Assembly: GCF_021611515.1 (NCBI RefSeq)
Contig: NZ_CP090960.1
Location: 3,206,001 to 3,270,000, forward strand
Reading direction: 5' to 3'
Length of the DNA stretch: 64,000 nt
DNA from: Mariluticola halotolerans
Lineage (GTDB): Bacteria > Pseudomonadota > Alphaproteobacteria > Rhizobiales > Devosiaceae
Shown: piece after piece, positions 18,584-27,078 of the stretch
Layout: every line of letters starts with the position of its first letter
Position numbering within the stretch: position 1 is the stretch's first letter
Made by a program: the position numbers and the translations under genes
Notes under the pieces: model-generated
Database searches by the model: none
Told to the model about the DNA's origin: nothing
The model's input: the letters and a program-made list of their open reading frames with translations, nothing else

Positions 18584-18612
18584 GACGGACGCTGAAAGGT
18601 TCAGCGCCCGTC
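18584..18612 (-). terminator. Hairpin between the binding-protein gene and its permease
   Basis: Arms 18584-18596 and 18600-18612 pair over 13 positions (one G-U) around a 3-base loop. It lies in the 66-bp gap after the binding-protein stop. No T-run follows, so mRNA end protection or partial termination is expected. Confidence 0.6.
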
Positions 18613-18624
18613 ACACAATAGGGC

Positions 18625-19971
18625 TTAGCGGATGACGATGGCGTCGCCGAGCGTGCTCTTCAGCTCGGATTCAGCATCGTTGATCGCCGCTTCGACGGTC
18701 TTGGTGCCGGTCCATGAAGCTTCAAGGTTCTTCCACATGATGCCCCAATAGGTGCCGAAGTCGGAATTGTTCGGCATCGCATTGGCGAAAGGCAGAAGGG
18801 TTTTGGTGGCTTCGTTGGCCCAGCGGTCATTGCTGTAGAGATCGATCATGGTTTCCTCGGGCGAGATGCCGAGGTGAGCCGACTTGATCGCGTGCAGTAC
18901 GTTGATGCGCGGCTCGGAAGCGATCTTGACCAGCTGTGCGGCAATCTCGGTTTCGCGCTCGTCGTGATCGCTGATCAGGAGGTATACCAACGGATGGGTC
19001 AGCGTATTGGCCTTGCCACCGTCGCCAGCCGGAATCAGCGAGAACGTGATGTTACCAAAGAAATCATCAAGGCCTTCCTGATTGACATAGCGTGCATAGT
19101 GCCAGGTGCCACCGTGCCAGATGCCAGCCTTACCCGACGCCACTTCCGCATACCACTGGTCACCGGGGGTGCCGATGTGATTTTTGCGTGTGATGTCTGC
19201 GGCAACGGCGTCAGCGAAGAACTGGTAAGTCTTGGTCATCGCGGCCTTGTCAAAGACAAGCTTGCCATCTTCTTCCATTGCGCCGCCAAAGCTGGTGTAG
19301 AACTGCCAGTAATCGGGGCCGTTGGAATTGCGCGGATAGAAGCCGTAACCGGCTTCAACAACGCCTGCTTCCTGCATTTTCTTGGCGTCGGCGAGAACGT
19401 TCTCAAGCGTATATTCACCGTCCTCGATTTTCTGGGGCAGGGCGGCAAGGTCAGCGTCGGTATAACCGATGGCTTTCATGTGGTCGTTCCAGAAGAACAT
19501 GGGCCGGGATTCTGCATCCTGCGGCAGGCCATACAGAACGTTACCATAGGACGAGATTTCGAGCAGATTGGGGTAGATGTTGGCGATTGGCCAGCTGTCG
19601 AGATCAACATAATCTTCAATCGGCACAATCAGCCCCGACTGGGCCCATGGGGCGATATCTTCATGGCCGGTGGCGACGATGTGCGGCGCGGTCCCTGCTT
19701 CTGCGGAAAGCGTCAGTGCCTGCTTGAAATCGTCCCAGGTATTATGCGGTGTTTTTTCGACGGTGATGTTGAGGTCTTCGCCCAGGATCGCTGCTTCGCG
19801 TTCCATGAATTCGGCTGCAATCTCGATGGCATCAGTGCGGTAGTGATCGTTGGGGCCACTGCCACCCGACCAGACGCTGATGGTGATGTCCTCGGCCAGT
19901 GCAGCGGATGCTGTCGTTGCTGCGATAGCGGCGATCGCCGTTGTTCGGAGCAATTTGGATAGAATGGTCAT
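18625..19971 (-). CDS. CUT1-type ABC transporter periplasmic binding protein
   Basis: This 448-residue solute-binding protein starts with a clear signal peptide (MTILSKLLRTTAIAAIAATT, cleavage after SAALAE near residue 27). The mature part begins ITISVWSGGSGPNDHYRT and belongs to the MalE/UgpB cluster. The frame extends upstream, but the signal peptide fixes the start at 19971. It is the first gene of a seven-gene operon ending with the phosphatase. Substrate is not apparent from sequence; the operon enzymes point to a phosphodiester. Confidence 0.9.
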   Translation of the reverse strand: MTILSKLLRTTAIAAIAATTASAALAEDITISVWSGGSGPNDHYRTDAIEIAAEFMEREAAILGEDLNITVEKTPHNTWDDFKQALTLSAEAGTAPHIVATGHEDIAPWAQSGLIVPIEDYVDLDSWPIANIYPNLLEISSYGNVLYGLPQDAESRPMFFWNDHMKAIGYTDADLAALPQKIEDGEYTLENVLADAKKMQEAGVVEAGYGFYPRNSNGPDYWQFYTSFGGAMEEDGKLVFDKAAMTKTYQFFADAVAADITRKNHIGTPGDQWYAEVASGKAGIWHGGTWHYARYVNQEGLDDFFGNITFSLIPAGDGGKANTLTHPLVYLLISDHDERETEIAAQLVKIASEPRINVLHAIKSAHLGISPEETMIDLYSNDRWANEATKTLLPFANAMPNNSDFGTYWGIMWKNLEASWTGTKTVEAAINDAESELKSTLGDAIVIR

Positions 19972-20110
19972 TGTTCGATGTCTCCCTAATGAGCCGTTGA
20001 GCGGCTTGTCCTCCAGCGCGGTGACCCGCCCGTGTTTGGGCAGACCGCAATCCCTTTGGCGCAAGTCCAGCTTTTTCGCTGTACGGGCCTTGAATGACGG
20101 CCTCATGACA

Positions 20111-20176
20111 TTTTGCGCACGTGTACAAAACAATGCCGAAAATGACGGAATTGTCATTTTGTACACGTGTACACTG
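20111..20176 (-). promoter_or_regulatory. Two LacI-type operators upstream of the phosphodiester uptake operon
   Basis: The decamer CACGTGTACA occurs at 20118-20127 and 20164-20173, 46 bp apart. Each copy is the centre of a dyad. The first is framed by TTTTG and CAAAA (20111-20130); the second is the perfect palindrome GTACACGTGTAC (20161-20172). Between them AAAATGAC-N6-GTCATTTT (20139-20160) is another perfect inverted repeat. The 403-bp gap 19972-20374 otherwise holds the SBP leader and the aldolase terminator. The LacI protein of this operon is the natural candidate to bind the CACGTG sites. Confidence 0.6.
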
Positions 20177-20312
20177 CGGGCTGTTCCTGGGGTTGTCAAT
20201 TGTTTTGCAATTGGCGCAGGGAGCTGTGGGGTCGCTGAATAAACCCCTGAGACAGTGATCCCCGAAAACTGATTTTACTTAAACAAGCTGATTTTCGGGC
20301 ATTTAGGGTCGT

Positions 20313-20344
20313 AAAAAAGCCGGTGCGGGAAAGCCTGCACCGGC
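20313..20344 (-). terminator. Intrinsic terminator after the DapA-family gene
   Basis: On the minus strand GCCGGTGC (20344-20337) pairs with GCACCGGC (20326-20319), followed by TTTTTT (20318-20313). It begins about 30 bp after the aldolase stop and closes the TRAP-aldolase operon. Confidence 0.85.
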
Positions 20345-20374
20345 ATGGAATTTTCAATGGCACCAAGGCCGTAG

Positions 20375-21310
20375 CTAATTGCCCAGGGTTTTGATTTGGT
20401 CGCGATAATGCGCGGTGCCCTGAATGAGCCGGTCCACCACGACGTCGAGCGCCCAGAAGCGCTCGCGCACATCATACTCAATCGTGCGGCTGTGGATGCT
20501 TTTGATCGTGCCAAGCCGCTGATGCAGTATTTTGGCGATAACCGGATAGCCAAATGCTTCACTGAGGGCGCTCATGACCAGGAAGGTTGCCATTTCCTCG
20601 GCGAGGTCTGGATGGTTTTTGCCATGGTCCTGCAGCCAGCGGTAAAGATCGGGGTGATAATTGTTGGCTATGCCGCAGAAACCGGGGGCACCGGCCTGCA
20701 TGGCGGGCCAGGCAATCGCGGCATTGGCGTTCACCACCGCAAAAGGTGTTCCTTTGGACATTTCCACCCGGTGCATCAGCAAGCCCATCTCACACGAGAC
20801 GTCTTTCATGACCGAAAAGCGGCCGCTCTGGGCGCAGGCCTTGAATTCGTCATCGCTCAGAAGGCGGCGATAAGGGGCGGGGCATTCGTAAAAGCCCAGA
20901 GGCATGTCCTTGGGCAATTGCGCCATCAGCGTGTCGAAGTTCTGGCGGAAGATTTCGGCGCCCTGTTTGTTCGGATCGAGCCGGTTAGAGACCAGCACCA
21001 GCCCGTCAATGCCGGTGTCGGCGATTGCGGTCAGTTCAGCGACCTGATCATCAATACCATCGGCCACGTGGCCCGATGCGACTACCGGAATGCGGCCATT
21101 GGTGACCTTGGCAGTGAACTTTGCCAGTTCAACACGTTCCTCGACACTGAGGAACTGCATTTCGCTCGACTGACATACGGCAAACAGGGCATTGGAGCCG
21201 TTGGCGATATACCATTCAATGAGCGCTTCCAGACCCGTCCAGTCGATCTTCCCTTCGTCATCGAAAGGGGTCAGCATTACTGGAATAATTCCGTCTACAG
21301 GGGCGATCAT
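20375..21310 (-). CDS. DapA-family (dihydrodipicolinate synthase / N-acetylneuraminate lyase-like) aldolase
   Basis: This is a 311-residue class I aldolase of the DapA superfamily. Tyr141 (in FYECP) and the Schiff-base Lys169 (in SVMKD) are in place. The N-terminus MIAPVDGIIPVMLTPF is typical and fixes the start at 21310, although the frame is open further upstream. It lies 43 bp after dctM and ends in a terminator, so it belongs to the TRAP operon. It is unlikely to be the lysine-pathway DapA; it probably cleaves a 2-keto acid, such as a keto-deoxy sugar acid, made from the imported compound. Exact substrate unknown. Confidence 0.82.
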   Translation of the reverse strand: MIAPVDGIIPVMLTPFDDEGKIDWTGLEALIEWYIANGSNALFAVCQSSEMQFLSVEERVELAKFTAKVTNGRIPVVASGHVADGIDDQVAELTAIADTGIDGLVLVSNRLDPNKQGAEIFRQNFDTLMAQLPKDMPLGFYECPAPYRRLLSDDEFKACAQSGRFSVMKDVSCEMGLLMHRVEMSKGTPFAVVNANAAIAWPAMQAGAPGFCGIANNYHPDLYRWLQDHGKNHPDLAEEMATFLVMSALSEAFGYPVIAKILHQRLGTIKSIHSRTIEYDVRERFWALDVVVDRLIQGTAHYRDQIKTLGN

Positions 21311-21353
21311 ATTTGGGCTTTCTTTGAGGTTGTCAGTTCGGTACGCGGTCGGG

Positions 21354-22649
21354 CTATCCCTGATAGCCAAACAGGCGCGGCAGGAAGAGAACGATTTCGG
21401 GGAAGAGGATCATGGCCAGCAGTGCGCCCAAAAGGACCCAGAGGAAAGGCCATGTCTCACGGATAATGTCCTTGAGCGGGATGTCGGTCACTGCGTTGAT
21501 GACAAACAGCAGCACACCATAGGGCGGCGTGATCAGGCCGATCATGATGTTGATGACGATCACCACACCAAAATGGACCGTGTCGATGCCAAGCGCATTA
21601 ACGGTGGGAATGAACAGCGGCACGACGACCAGCAACAGTGTGGTGGCGTCGAACAGGCAGCCCAGCGCCAGGAAAATGACGTTGACCATCAAAAAGAAGA
21701 CCAGGGGGTGCATGTCGAGGCTGGAGAGGCTGTCGGCGACAATCCCCGGAATGTTCTCGCTGGCGACCAGATAGTTGAATACCAGGGCGGCAGCGATGAT
21801 CATGCCGACAATGGCCGTTGAACGGGCGCTGTCGAGCAGGATTTCGCGCAACTGGCCAAAGCTGAGTGCGCGGTAGAAGAAAGCTGCAAGGACCAGCGCG
21901 TAGGCGGCGGCGACGGCCGCAGCTTCCGTGGGGGTGGTGGCCCCGCCGTAAATGCCTGCGAGCAGGATGACCGGCATCAACAATGCCGGGAAGGCACGTA
22001 AGGTGACGCGGGGCAGATCACGCAGGGGCACCACTTCATCGGTCTGGAAATTGCGGCGACGGGCGGTCCATGCGTTGAACAGCATGAGGATGCCGCCGAT
22101 CAACAGGCCCGGCACAATGCCTGCGAGAAACAGATAGCCAATCGAGGCATTTGAGATGAGGGCATAAAGAACCATCGGGATCGATGGTGGAATGATTGGC
22201 CCGATCACGGACGACGCGGCAGTCAGTGCAGCGGCATAACCGGCGGGATAGCGATTGTCCTTGCGCATCATATCGATGATGACGCGGCCTATGCCGGCGG
22301 CATCGGCGATGGCGGAGCCCGACATGCCTGAGAAAATCAGGCTGGCGACGACGTTAACCTGGGCAAGGCCGCCACGGAAACGGCCCACCAGTGCGACGCA
22401 GAAAGCCAGCAGACGGTCGCTGACCGTGCCCGCGTTCATAAAATTGGCGGCCAGAATAAACAGCGGTACCGCCAGCAGCACGAAGGAATCGAACATGCCG
22501 TTGAGGCTTTGCTCTGCGACCAGGCCAACGTCCTGCCCACTGATGAACAGATAGGCAATTGCCGCTGAGAACATGGCAAAGGCGATGGGCAGGCCGGCAC
22601 CGGCGAGGATGAAAAACCCGGCGATAGCGATGAGAAAGGGCGTGCTCAT
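21354..22649 (-). CDS. dctM: TRAP transporter large permease
   Basis: DctM is the 12-helix sodium-coupled channel subunit of TRAP importers. The 431-residue length is standard, and signature segments such as GMSGSAIADAAGIGRVIIDMM and ASSVIGPIIPPSIPMVLYA are present. Its start overlaps the dctQ stop by four bases. Substrate is set by the binding protein, probably an organic or sugar acid. Confidence 0.93.
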   Translation of the reverse strand: MSTPFLIAIAGFFILAGAGLPIAFAMFSAAIAYLFISGQDVGLVAEQSLNGMFDSFVLLAVPLFILAANFMNAGTVSDRLLAFCVALVGRFRGGLAQVNVVASLIFSGMSGSAIADAAGIGRVIIDMMRKDNRYPAGYAAALTAASSVIGPIIPPSIPMVLYALISNASIGYLFLAGIVPGLLIGGILMLFNAWTARRRNFQTDEVVPLRDLPRVTLRAFPALLMPVILLAGIYGGATTPTEAAAVAAAYALVLAAFFYRALSFGQLREILLDSARSTAIVGMIIAAALVFNYLVASENIPGIVADSLSSLDMHPLVFFLMVNVIFLALGCLFDATTLLLVVVPLFIPTVNALGIDTVHFGVVIVINIMIGLITPPYGVLLFVINAVTDIPLKDIIRETWPFLWVLLGALLAMILFPEIVLFLPRLFGYQG

Positions 22650-23134
22650 TGTTCAGGGGTCGCGTTCGTGCTGGCTGCCGCGCCGTTGCGAAGCGCGCGG
22701 TAGATGGAGAGGAAAGCGCGGATGGCCACGGCTGCGGCAAACACCACGAAAATGGAATAGATGTAATCGAAGCGGATACGGGTGACCGGGGTCGAATCTA
22801 TCTTCATGAAGGTCACGTAATCGGTAATCGCGGGCAGCGCGCTGAGGAAAGCCGCGCCCAGAATGATATGTCCGATAATGGTCAGCACGCGCCGCTTGGC
22901 CGGGCTCAAGGCATCGGAGAGCATCGAGAAGGTGATGTGCTCACTCTCATCGAGCAGAAAGGCGGATGTCCAGAAAACGGTCCAGATATAAAGGATCACG
23001 CAGGCTTCCGACGTCCAGCCCAATGGCTGATTGACGACATAGCGCATGAAAATCTGGAGGAGGAAGGAGGCGAACATGGCCGTGAGTAAACCCACGGCCA
23101 CGATCTCAGCGAATTTGCGCCATTTAGCGATCAT
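22646..23134 (-). CDS. dctQ: TRAP transporter small permease
   Basis: This 162-residue protein has four membrane helices typical of DctQ. Conserved family residues appear in FLLQIFMRYVVNQPLGWTSEACVI and the later FDYIYSIFVV. It sits between dctP (24 bp) and dctM (overlap) in the usual P-Q-M order. Confidence 0.9.
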   Translation of the reverse strand: MIAKWRKFAEIVAVGLLTAMFASFLLQIFMRYVVNQPLGWTSEACVILYIWTVFWTSAFLLDESEHITFSMLSDALSPAKRRVLTIIGHIILGAAFLSALPAITDYVTFMKIDSTPVTRIRFDYIYSIFVVFAAAVAIRAFLSIYRALRNGAAASTNATPEQ

Positions 23135-23158
23135 TGACGCTAATTCCTTGGTTTGCCG

Positions 23159-24154
23159 CTACTGAACGGCGTTTACGCGGTCGACAATACCCTCGGGCCA
23201 TGTCTCGGCAAAGCTGGATTCAAGGTACATCTGCTGAACGCGGGTGCGGAATGCTTCGCGGTTCGGCTCGTAAACCTTGAGGCCTTCACCTTCAAAGAAG
23301 GCGATCAATTCGGCTTCGTCCTTGATGCGCATTTCATCGTTATAGGCAGTGGCTTTCTGGGCGGCTGCGGTCACGGCTTCCTGCTGCGCGGGGCTCAGCT
23401 TGTTCCAGGTCTCGTTGGACATGGACAGGAAGATGGCATCGACCAGGTGCGAGGTCAGCACGATCTGCTTGGTGACTTCATAAAACTTTGCAGCCTTATC
23501 GGTCGGCAGCGGATTGTCCTGGCCGTCAACAACGCCGGTTTGCAGGGCGGTATAGACTTCACCGAAGGCGATGGAAACCGGGGAAGCACCGAGGGCGGTG
23601 CCGAGGAACTGCCAGGCATCGGAGCCGGGCATGCGCAGCTTGGTGCCGGCCAGATCTTCAGGGGTCTGGATGTCCTTGTCATCGCGCAGGTTCAGCTGGC
23701 GTGTGCCGAGATAGCCAACGTCGAGAACATGAATGTTCATCTGGTCGGAAACCATGCCATAGAATTCCTGGCCGATTTCGCCACGGAACACGGCTTTCTG
23801 GTGCTCTGGATCGCGGATCAGATAGCCGGCGGTGAACACGGACCATGCGGGGATCTGCTTGGCGATATCCTGAGCGGAGATCATGGCCATGTCGAGATTG
23901 CCGCGCTGCATGGCTGCAGGCTCGGTGCCCTGCTTGAACAGGGTGGCGTTGAGGTGGATTTCAACGTTCACTTCGCCGGGCAGGGCGCTTTCAACTTCGT
24001 CCTTGAAAACCGTGAGCATTTTCGCATGCCAGTCGGATTCGACGGCGGGGGTGGAAATGCGCAGCTTGATGGGGTCGGCGGCGAAGGCTGGCGCGACGCC
24101 CGAAAGGGCGAGGGCAGCGGCGGCCGCAAGTGTGGCGCGTCTGGTAAAGGTCAT
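23159..24154 (-). CDS. dctP: TRAP transporter periplasmic binding protein (DctP family)
   Basis: The 331-residue DctP protein has a signal peptide (MTFTRRATLAAAAALALSG, cleavage after AFA). The ligand-carboxylate clamp Arg lies in LAGTKLRMPGSDAWQFLG, and the VVDGQDNPL region is typical. A GGGAGGAA site precedes the ATG at 24154. Carboxylate binding is expected from the family Arg; the sugar acid or hydroxy acid involved is not identifiable by eye. Confidence 0.9.
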   Translation of the reverse strand: MTFTRRATLAAAAALALSGVAPAFAADPIKLRISTPAVESDWHAKMLTVFKDEVESALPGEVNVEIHLNATLFKQGTEPAAMQRGNLDMAMISAQDIAKQIPAWSVFTAGYLIRDPEHQKAVFRGEIGQEFYGMVSDQMNIHVLDVGYLGTRQLNLRDDKDIQTPEDLAGTKLRMPGSDAWQFLGTALGASPVSIAFGEVYTALQTGVVDGQDNPLPTDKAAKFYEVTKQIVLTSHLVDAIFLSMSNETWNKLSPAQQEAVTAAAQKATAYNDEMRIKDEAELIAFFEGEGLKVYEPNREAFRTRVQQMYLESSFAETWPEGIVDRVNAVQ

Positions 24155-24236
24155 TCTAAATTCCTCCCGAAAGGTGCAGTTTTTATTGCGTAACGTCGTG
24201 TAACTGGGGTAGCGTTTAACACGATCACACACTAAC

Positions 24237-24249
24237 ATGTCAATGACAT
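24237..24249. promoter_or_regulatory. Palindrome in the dctP / GntR divergent promoter
   Basis: ATGTCA-A-TGACAT is a perfect 6-1-6 palindrome 16 bp before the FCD regulator start. FCD-type GntR proteins bind short dyads of this size, so it is a candidate operator for both genes. Confidence 0.5.
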
Positions 24250-24265
24250 TTTACTGGCGGGAAGC

Positions 24266-24940
24266 ATGCAGAAAACGGAAAACAGTTCAAAAACCCTGCG
24301 GGCTGAAGCCTATGACCGGGTGATCTCGCTGCTGAATATTCAGGCGTTGCGTCCCGGTCAGGTGGTGACCCAGCGCGAGCTGCTGGAACAGACCGGCACA
24401 TCGCTGGCGGCTGTGCGTGAGGCCATTCCCCGGCTGGAGGCTGAGGGGCTTATGATCGCGTTGCGCCAGCGGGGGCTGATGATCCCCAATGTCGATGTGG
24501 CTTTTGTGCGAAATGCCTATCAGCTCAGGGTTATTCTGGAACTCGAAGCAATTGCGAATGCGCCCAAGCACATTCCACTGGCGACGATAAAGGAATGGGA
24601 AGCCTTGCATCGCGGGATTTTGCAGCGGCTTGAAGATGAAGGGCCGACTGAGGCAATAGCCGAGACGGCGCAGGATATTGACTGGTCGATGCATGACCAG
24701 CTGATTGACTCACTGTCGAACGATTTGATTTCCGAGGTTTACCGTGTCAATTCCGTCAAGGTGCGCATGGCGGCGCAGAAGCGCCTGCTGGTGACCCCGT
24801 TCAATGTGGTCCGGGTGATGAACGAGCATCTCGATATTCTTGAAGCCTTGCGCGAGCAGCGCGGAGCGGATGCCGCTGCGGCCATGCGCAAGCATATTGG
24901 TAATTCCATGCAGCTCGCACTTGGCGGCGATATCGACTAG
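24266..24940 (+). CDS. GntR-family regulator, FCD subfamily
   Basis: This 224-residue protein has an N-terminal winged helix (about 12-75, with LRPGQVVTQRELLEQTGTSLAAVREAIPRLEAEGLM) and an all-helical FCD effector domain with metal-binding His residues near the C-terminus (NEHLDILEAL, MRKHI). It is divergent from the TRAP-aldolase operon and most likely represses it. Its TAG stop is in the same frame as the following SelO coding region. Confidence 0.87.
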   Translation: MQKTENSSKTLRAEAYDRVISLLNIQALRPGQVVTQRELLEQTGTSLAAVREAIPRLEAEGLMIALRQRGLMIPNVDVAFVRNAYQLRVILELEAIANAPKHIPLATIKEWEALHRGILQRLEDEGPTEAIAETAQDIDWSMHDQLIDSLSNDLISEVYRVNSVKVRMAAQKRLLVTPFNVVRVMNEHLDILEALREQRGADAAAAMRKHIGNSMQLALGGDID

Positions 24941-24970
24941 TTTTGTGGTTCCCATTCAAGGAGCCGCATC

Positions 24971-26383
24971 ATTTCTGCATTCAGACCCAGTCTTGCTCAC
25001 GCCCGTCTTGGCCCTGCCTTTTTTGATGAGGTGGCGCCGGCGGATTTTCCGCAGCATATCCTGCGCTACCGCAATCAGCGTGCCGCGCAAACCGTGGGGC
25101 TGGGTGGGCTGAGCGATACCGAATGGCTCGATCATTTCGGCCGCTTTCATCCGCTCGAGGGCAGTTTCCCAAAACCCCTGGCGCTGCGCTATCACGGGCA
25201 CCAGTTTCAGAACTACAATCCCGATCTCGGTGACGGGCGCGGCTTTTTGTTCGCGCAGCTACTGGACGAGAAGGACCGTCTGCTCGATCTGGCGACCAAG
25301 GGGAGCGGTCAGACCCCATGGTCGCGGCAGGGCGACGGGCGGCTGACGTTGAAGGGCGGGGTGCGCGAGGTATTGGCCACCACGATGCTGGAAGCGCTTG
25401 GTGTTGATACTTCAAAGAGCTTTTCGCTGATCGAGACGGGCGAGAGCCTGCATCGGGGCGACGAGCCTTCACCAACCCGGTCCGCCGTATTGGTCCGGCT
25501 TAGCCATTCCCATATCCGTATCGGTACGTTTCAGCGGCAGGCCCATTTGCAAGATGTTGACGCATTGTCCCGGCTTACAGCGCATGTCATTGAGCATTAC
25601 TATCCCGATTGTGCGCGCGAAACGATGGCCGCTAGTGCGGCGGCGTTGCTGGAGGCGGTGTGCGCCCGGGTCGCCGAGACCGGGGCCAAGTGGATTGCGG
25701 CCGGTTTCGTGCATGGGGTGCTGAATACCGACAATATCAATCTCACCGGCGAGAGTTTTGATTATGGGCCGTGGCGGTTTCTGCCGCATTACGATCCGGG
25801 ATTTGCCGCCGCCTATTTTGACCAGACGGGGCTTTATGCTTTCGGACGGCAGCCGGACGTTCTGGCATGGAACCTCACCCGGTTGGCAGAATGTCTTTTG
25901 CCCCTTGGTGAGCAGGCTGATCTGGAACGGGCATTGAATACGTATTTCCCGGCCTTCCAGCGGGCTTTGCCAACAGCTTTTCTGGCGCGACTGGGGTTGG
26001 TGTCGGAAGGCGCAGAAGCGGATGCTGCGCTGCTGGAAACGCTATTCAAATTCATGGCCAGCTCGAAAGCGCCTTACGAACAGGTCTTGTTTGACTGGCG
26101 CGGGGGCATGGAAAGTGCAGCGCGGGCGGCAAAAAGTCCGATTGCTGAACTTTATCAGTCTGATGCCTTTGCTCCTGTTCGGGCACGTCTGGTTGCCTTC
26201 ACGCCGGCACCTAGACTCAATCTGGATAATTCCTACTTCAAACGGGCACAACCGCGCACGATGTTGATCGATGAGGTCGAGGCGATTTGGGCCCCGATTG
26301 CTGCGGATGATGACTGGTGCGGTTTTGAAAAGGCATTGACGGAAATTGCCGATATGGGGCGGGCCTATGGCCATATGCCCTGA
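24971..26383 (+). CDS. selO: SelO protein adenylyltransferase (YdiU family), probable ATT start
   Basis: SelO is a pseudokinase-fold enzyme that transfers AMP from ATP to Ser, Thr or Tyr of target proteins in redox homeostasis. From 24971 the protein has about 470 residues. Active-site segments are present: DLGDGRGFLFAQ, LATKGSGQTPWSR, GDGRLTLKGGVRE, GFVHGVLNTDNINLTGESFDYGPW. Conserved N-terminal sequence (FRPSLAHARLGPAFFDEVAPADFP) lies upstream of the first GTG (25031). No ATG, GTG, TTG or CTG exists in frame between the preceding stop and 25031. AAGGAG (24958-24963) stands 7 bases before ATT at 24971 and 4 before ATC at 24968. A GTG start at 25031 would delete conserved residues. Start confidence is moderate. 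Confidence 0.85.
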   Translation: MSAFRPSLAHARLGPAFFDEVAPADFPQHILRYRNQRAAQTVGLGGLSDTEWLDHFGRFHPLEGSFPKPLALRYHGHQFQNYNPDLGDGRGFLFAQLLDEKDRLLDLATKGSGQTPWSRQGDGRLTLKGGVREVLATTMLEALGVDTSKSFSLIETGESLHRGDEPSPTRSAVLVRLSHSHIRIGTFQRQAHLQDVDALSRLTAHVIEHYYPDCARETMAASAAALLEAVCARVAETGAKWIAAGFVHGVLNTDNINLTGESFDYGPWRFLPHYDPGFAAAYFDQTGLYAFGRQPDVLAWNLTRLAECLLPLGEQADLERALNTYFPAFQRALPTAFLARLGLVSEGAEADAALLETLFKFMASSKAPYEQVLFDWRGGMESAARAAKSPIAELYQSDAFAPVRARLVAFTPAPRLNLDNSYFKRAQPRTMLIDEVEAIWAPIAADDDWCGFEKALTEIADMGRAYGHMP

Positions 26384-26431
26384 TGCGCTCTCCGTTTGAA
26401 AATCGCCAATCGCCACAATTTCAATATAGAG

Positions 26432-26458
26432 TGATCCGGTGGCGAATGAGCCGCGTAA
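26432..26458 (+). promoter_or_regulatory. RpoE (ECF11) promoter of rpoE-chrR
   Basis: TGATCC at 26432-26437, 16 bp, then CGTAA at 26454-26458. This matches the ECF11 consensus used by Rhodobacter RpoE and recurs exactly at two more places in the cluster. It lies 27 bp before the rpoE start and implies autoregulation. Confidence 0.85.
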
Positions 26459-26484
26459 TGCAGTTATGAGTATGAGGGCGGCGC

Positions 26485-27078
26485 ATGGGATCAGCGACGG
26501 AAACGCAAGCAGGGGCGGAGGCCGGCGATAATCCGGCCGAGATACATCGTGCCTTGATGGCGCGTGTCGCGGCTTGCCGTGACCGCGAAGCATTCGGTGC
26601 GCTGTTTCTATATTTCGGCCCTCGGGTGAAATCCCTGATGTTGAAGGGCGGCGCGGATCATGCGCAGGCAGAGGATATTGTGCAGGACGTGATGATGGTG
26701 GTGTGGCGCAAGGTACATCTCTACGCGCCGGATCGCGGCAGCGTCAGCGCATGGATATTCACCATCGCCCGAAATGCCCGTATCGATCGGCTGCGCCGGA
26801 GCGCCTCGCGGCCTTATCAGGATATCGACGACCTTGAACTGGCGTCGGAAGACAGCAATGGCGAGGATGATGCCATTGCCAATCAGCGGTCCCGGCGGGT
26901 GGCGAATGCCATGGAAGAACTGCCAGCGGATCAGCGGGAAATTATCGACCTGGCCTATATTCAGGACATGTCGCAAAGCGAAATTGCGGCGCAGCTGAAT
27001 GTGCCACTTGGTACGGTGAAATCGCGGATGCGGTTGGCCTATGCCAAGCTGAGAGACAAGCTTGAGGAAATGCAATGA
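26485..27078 (+). CDS. rpoE: ECF sigma factor RpoE (singlet-oxygen response type, ECF11)
   Basis: The 197-residue sigma factor has region 2 (about 40-105, with AEDIVQDVMMVVWRK and SAWIFTIARNARIDRLRR) and region 4 (about 140-195, with QSEIAAQLNVPLGTVKSRMRLAYAKL). It overlaps chrR by four bases. The pair is the RpoE-ChrR system that answers singlet oxygen in Rhodobacter and related bacteria. Its own promoter and two others in the cluster match its consensus. Confidence 0.92.
   Translation: MGSATETQAGAEAGDNPAEIHRALMARVAACRDREAFGALFLYFGPRVKSLMLKGGADHAQAEDIVQDVMMVVWRKVHLYAPDRGSVSAWIFTIARNARIDRLRRSASRPYQDIDDLELASEDSNGEDDAIANQRSRRVANAMEELPADQREIIDLAYIQDMSQSEIAAQLNVPLGTVKSRMRLAYAKLRDKLEEMQ

Noticed and set aside
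18874-19962. Long open frame (362 codons) antisense to the phosphodiester SBP gene
   Set aside because: It has no recognisable domain and lies wholly opposite a gene with signal peptide and family motifs. Long antisense frames are common in this high-GC DNA. The same applies near 20396-21466, 23153-24193, 35180-36346 and 40646-41725.
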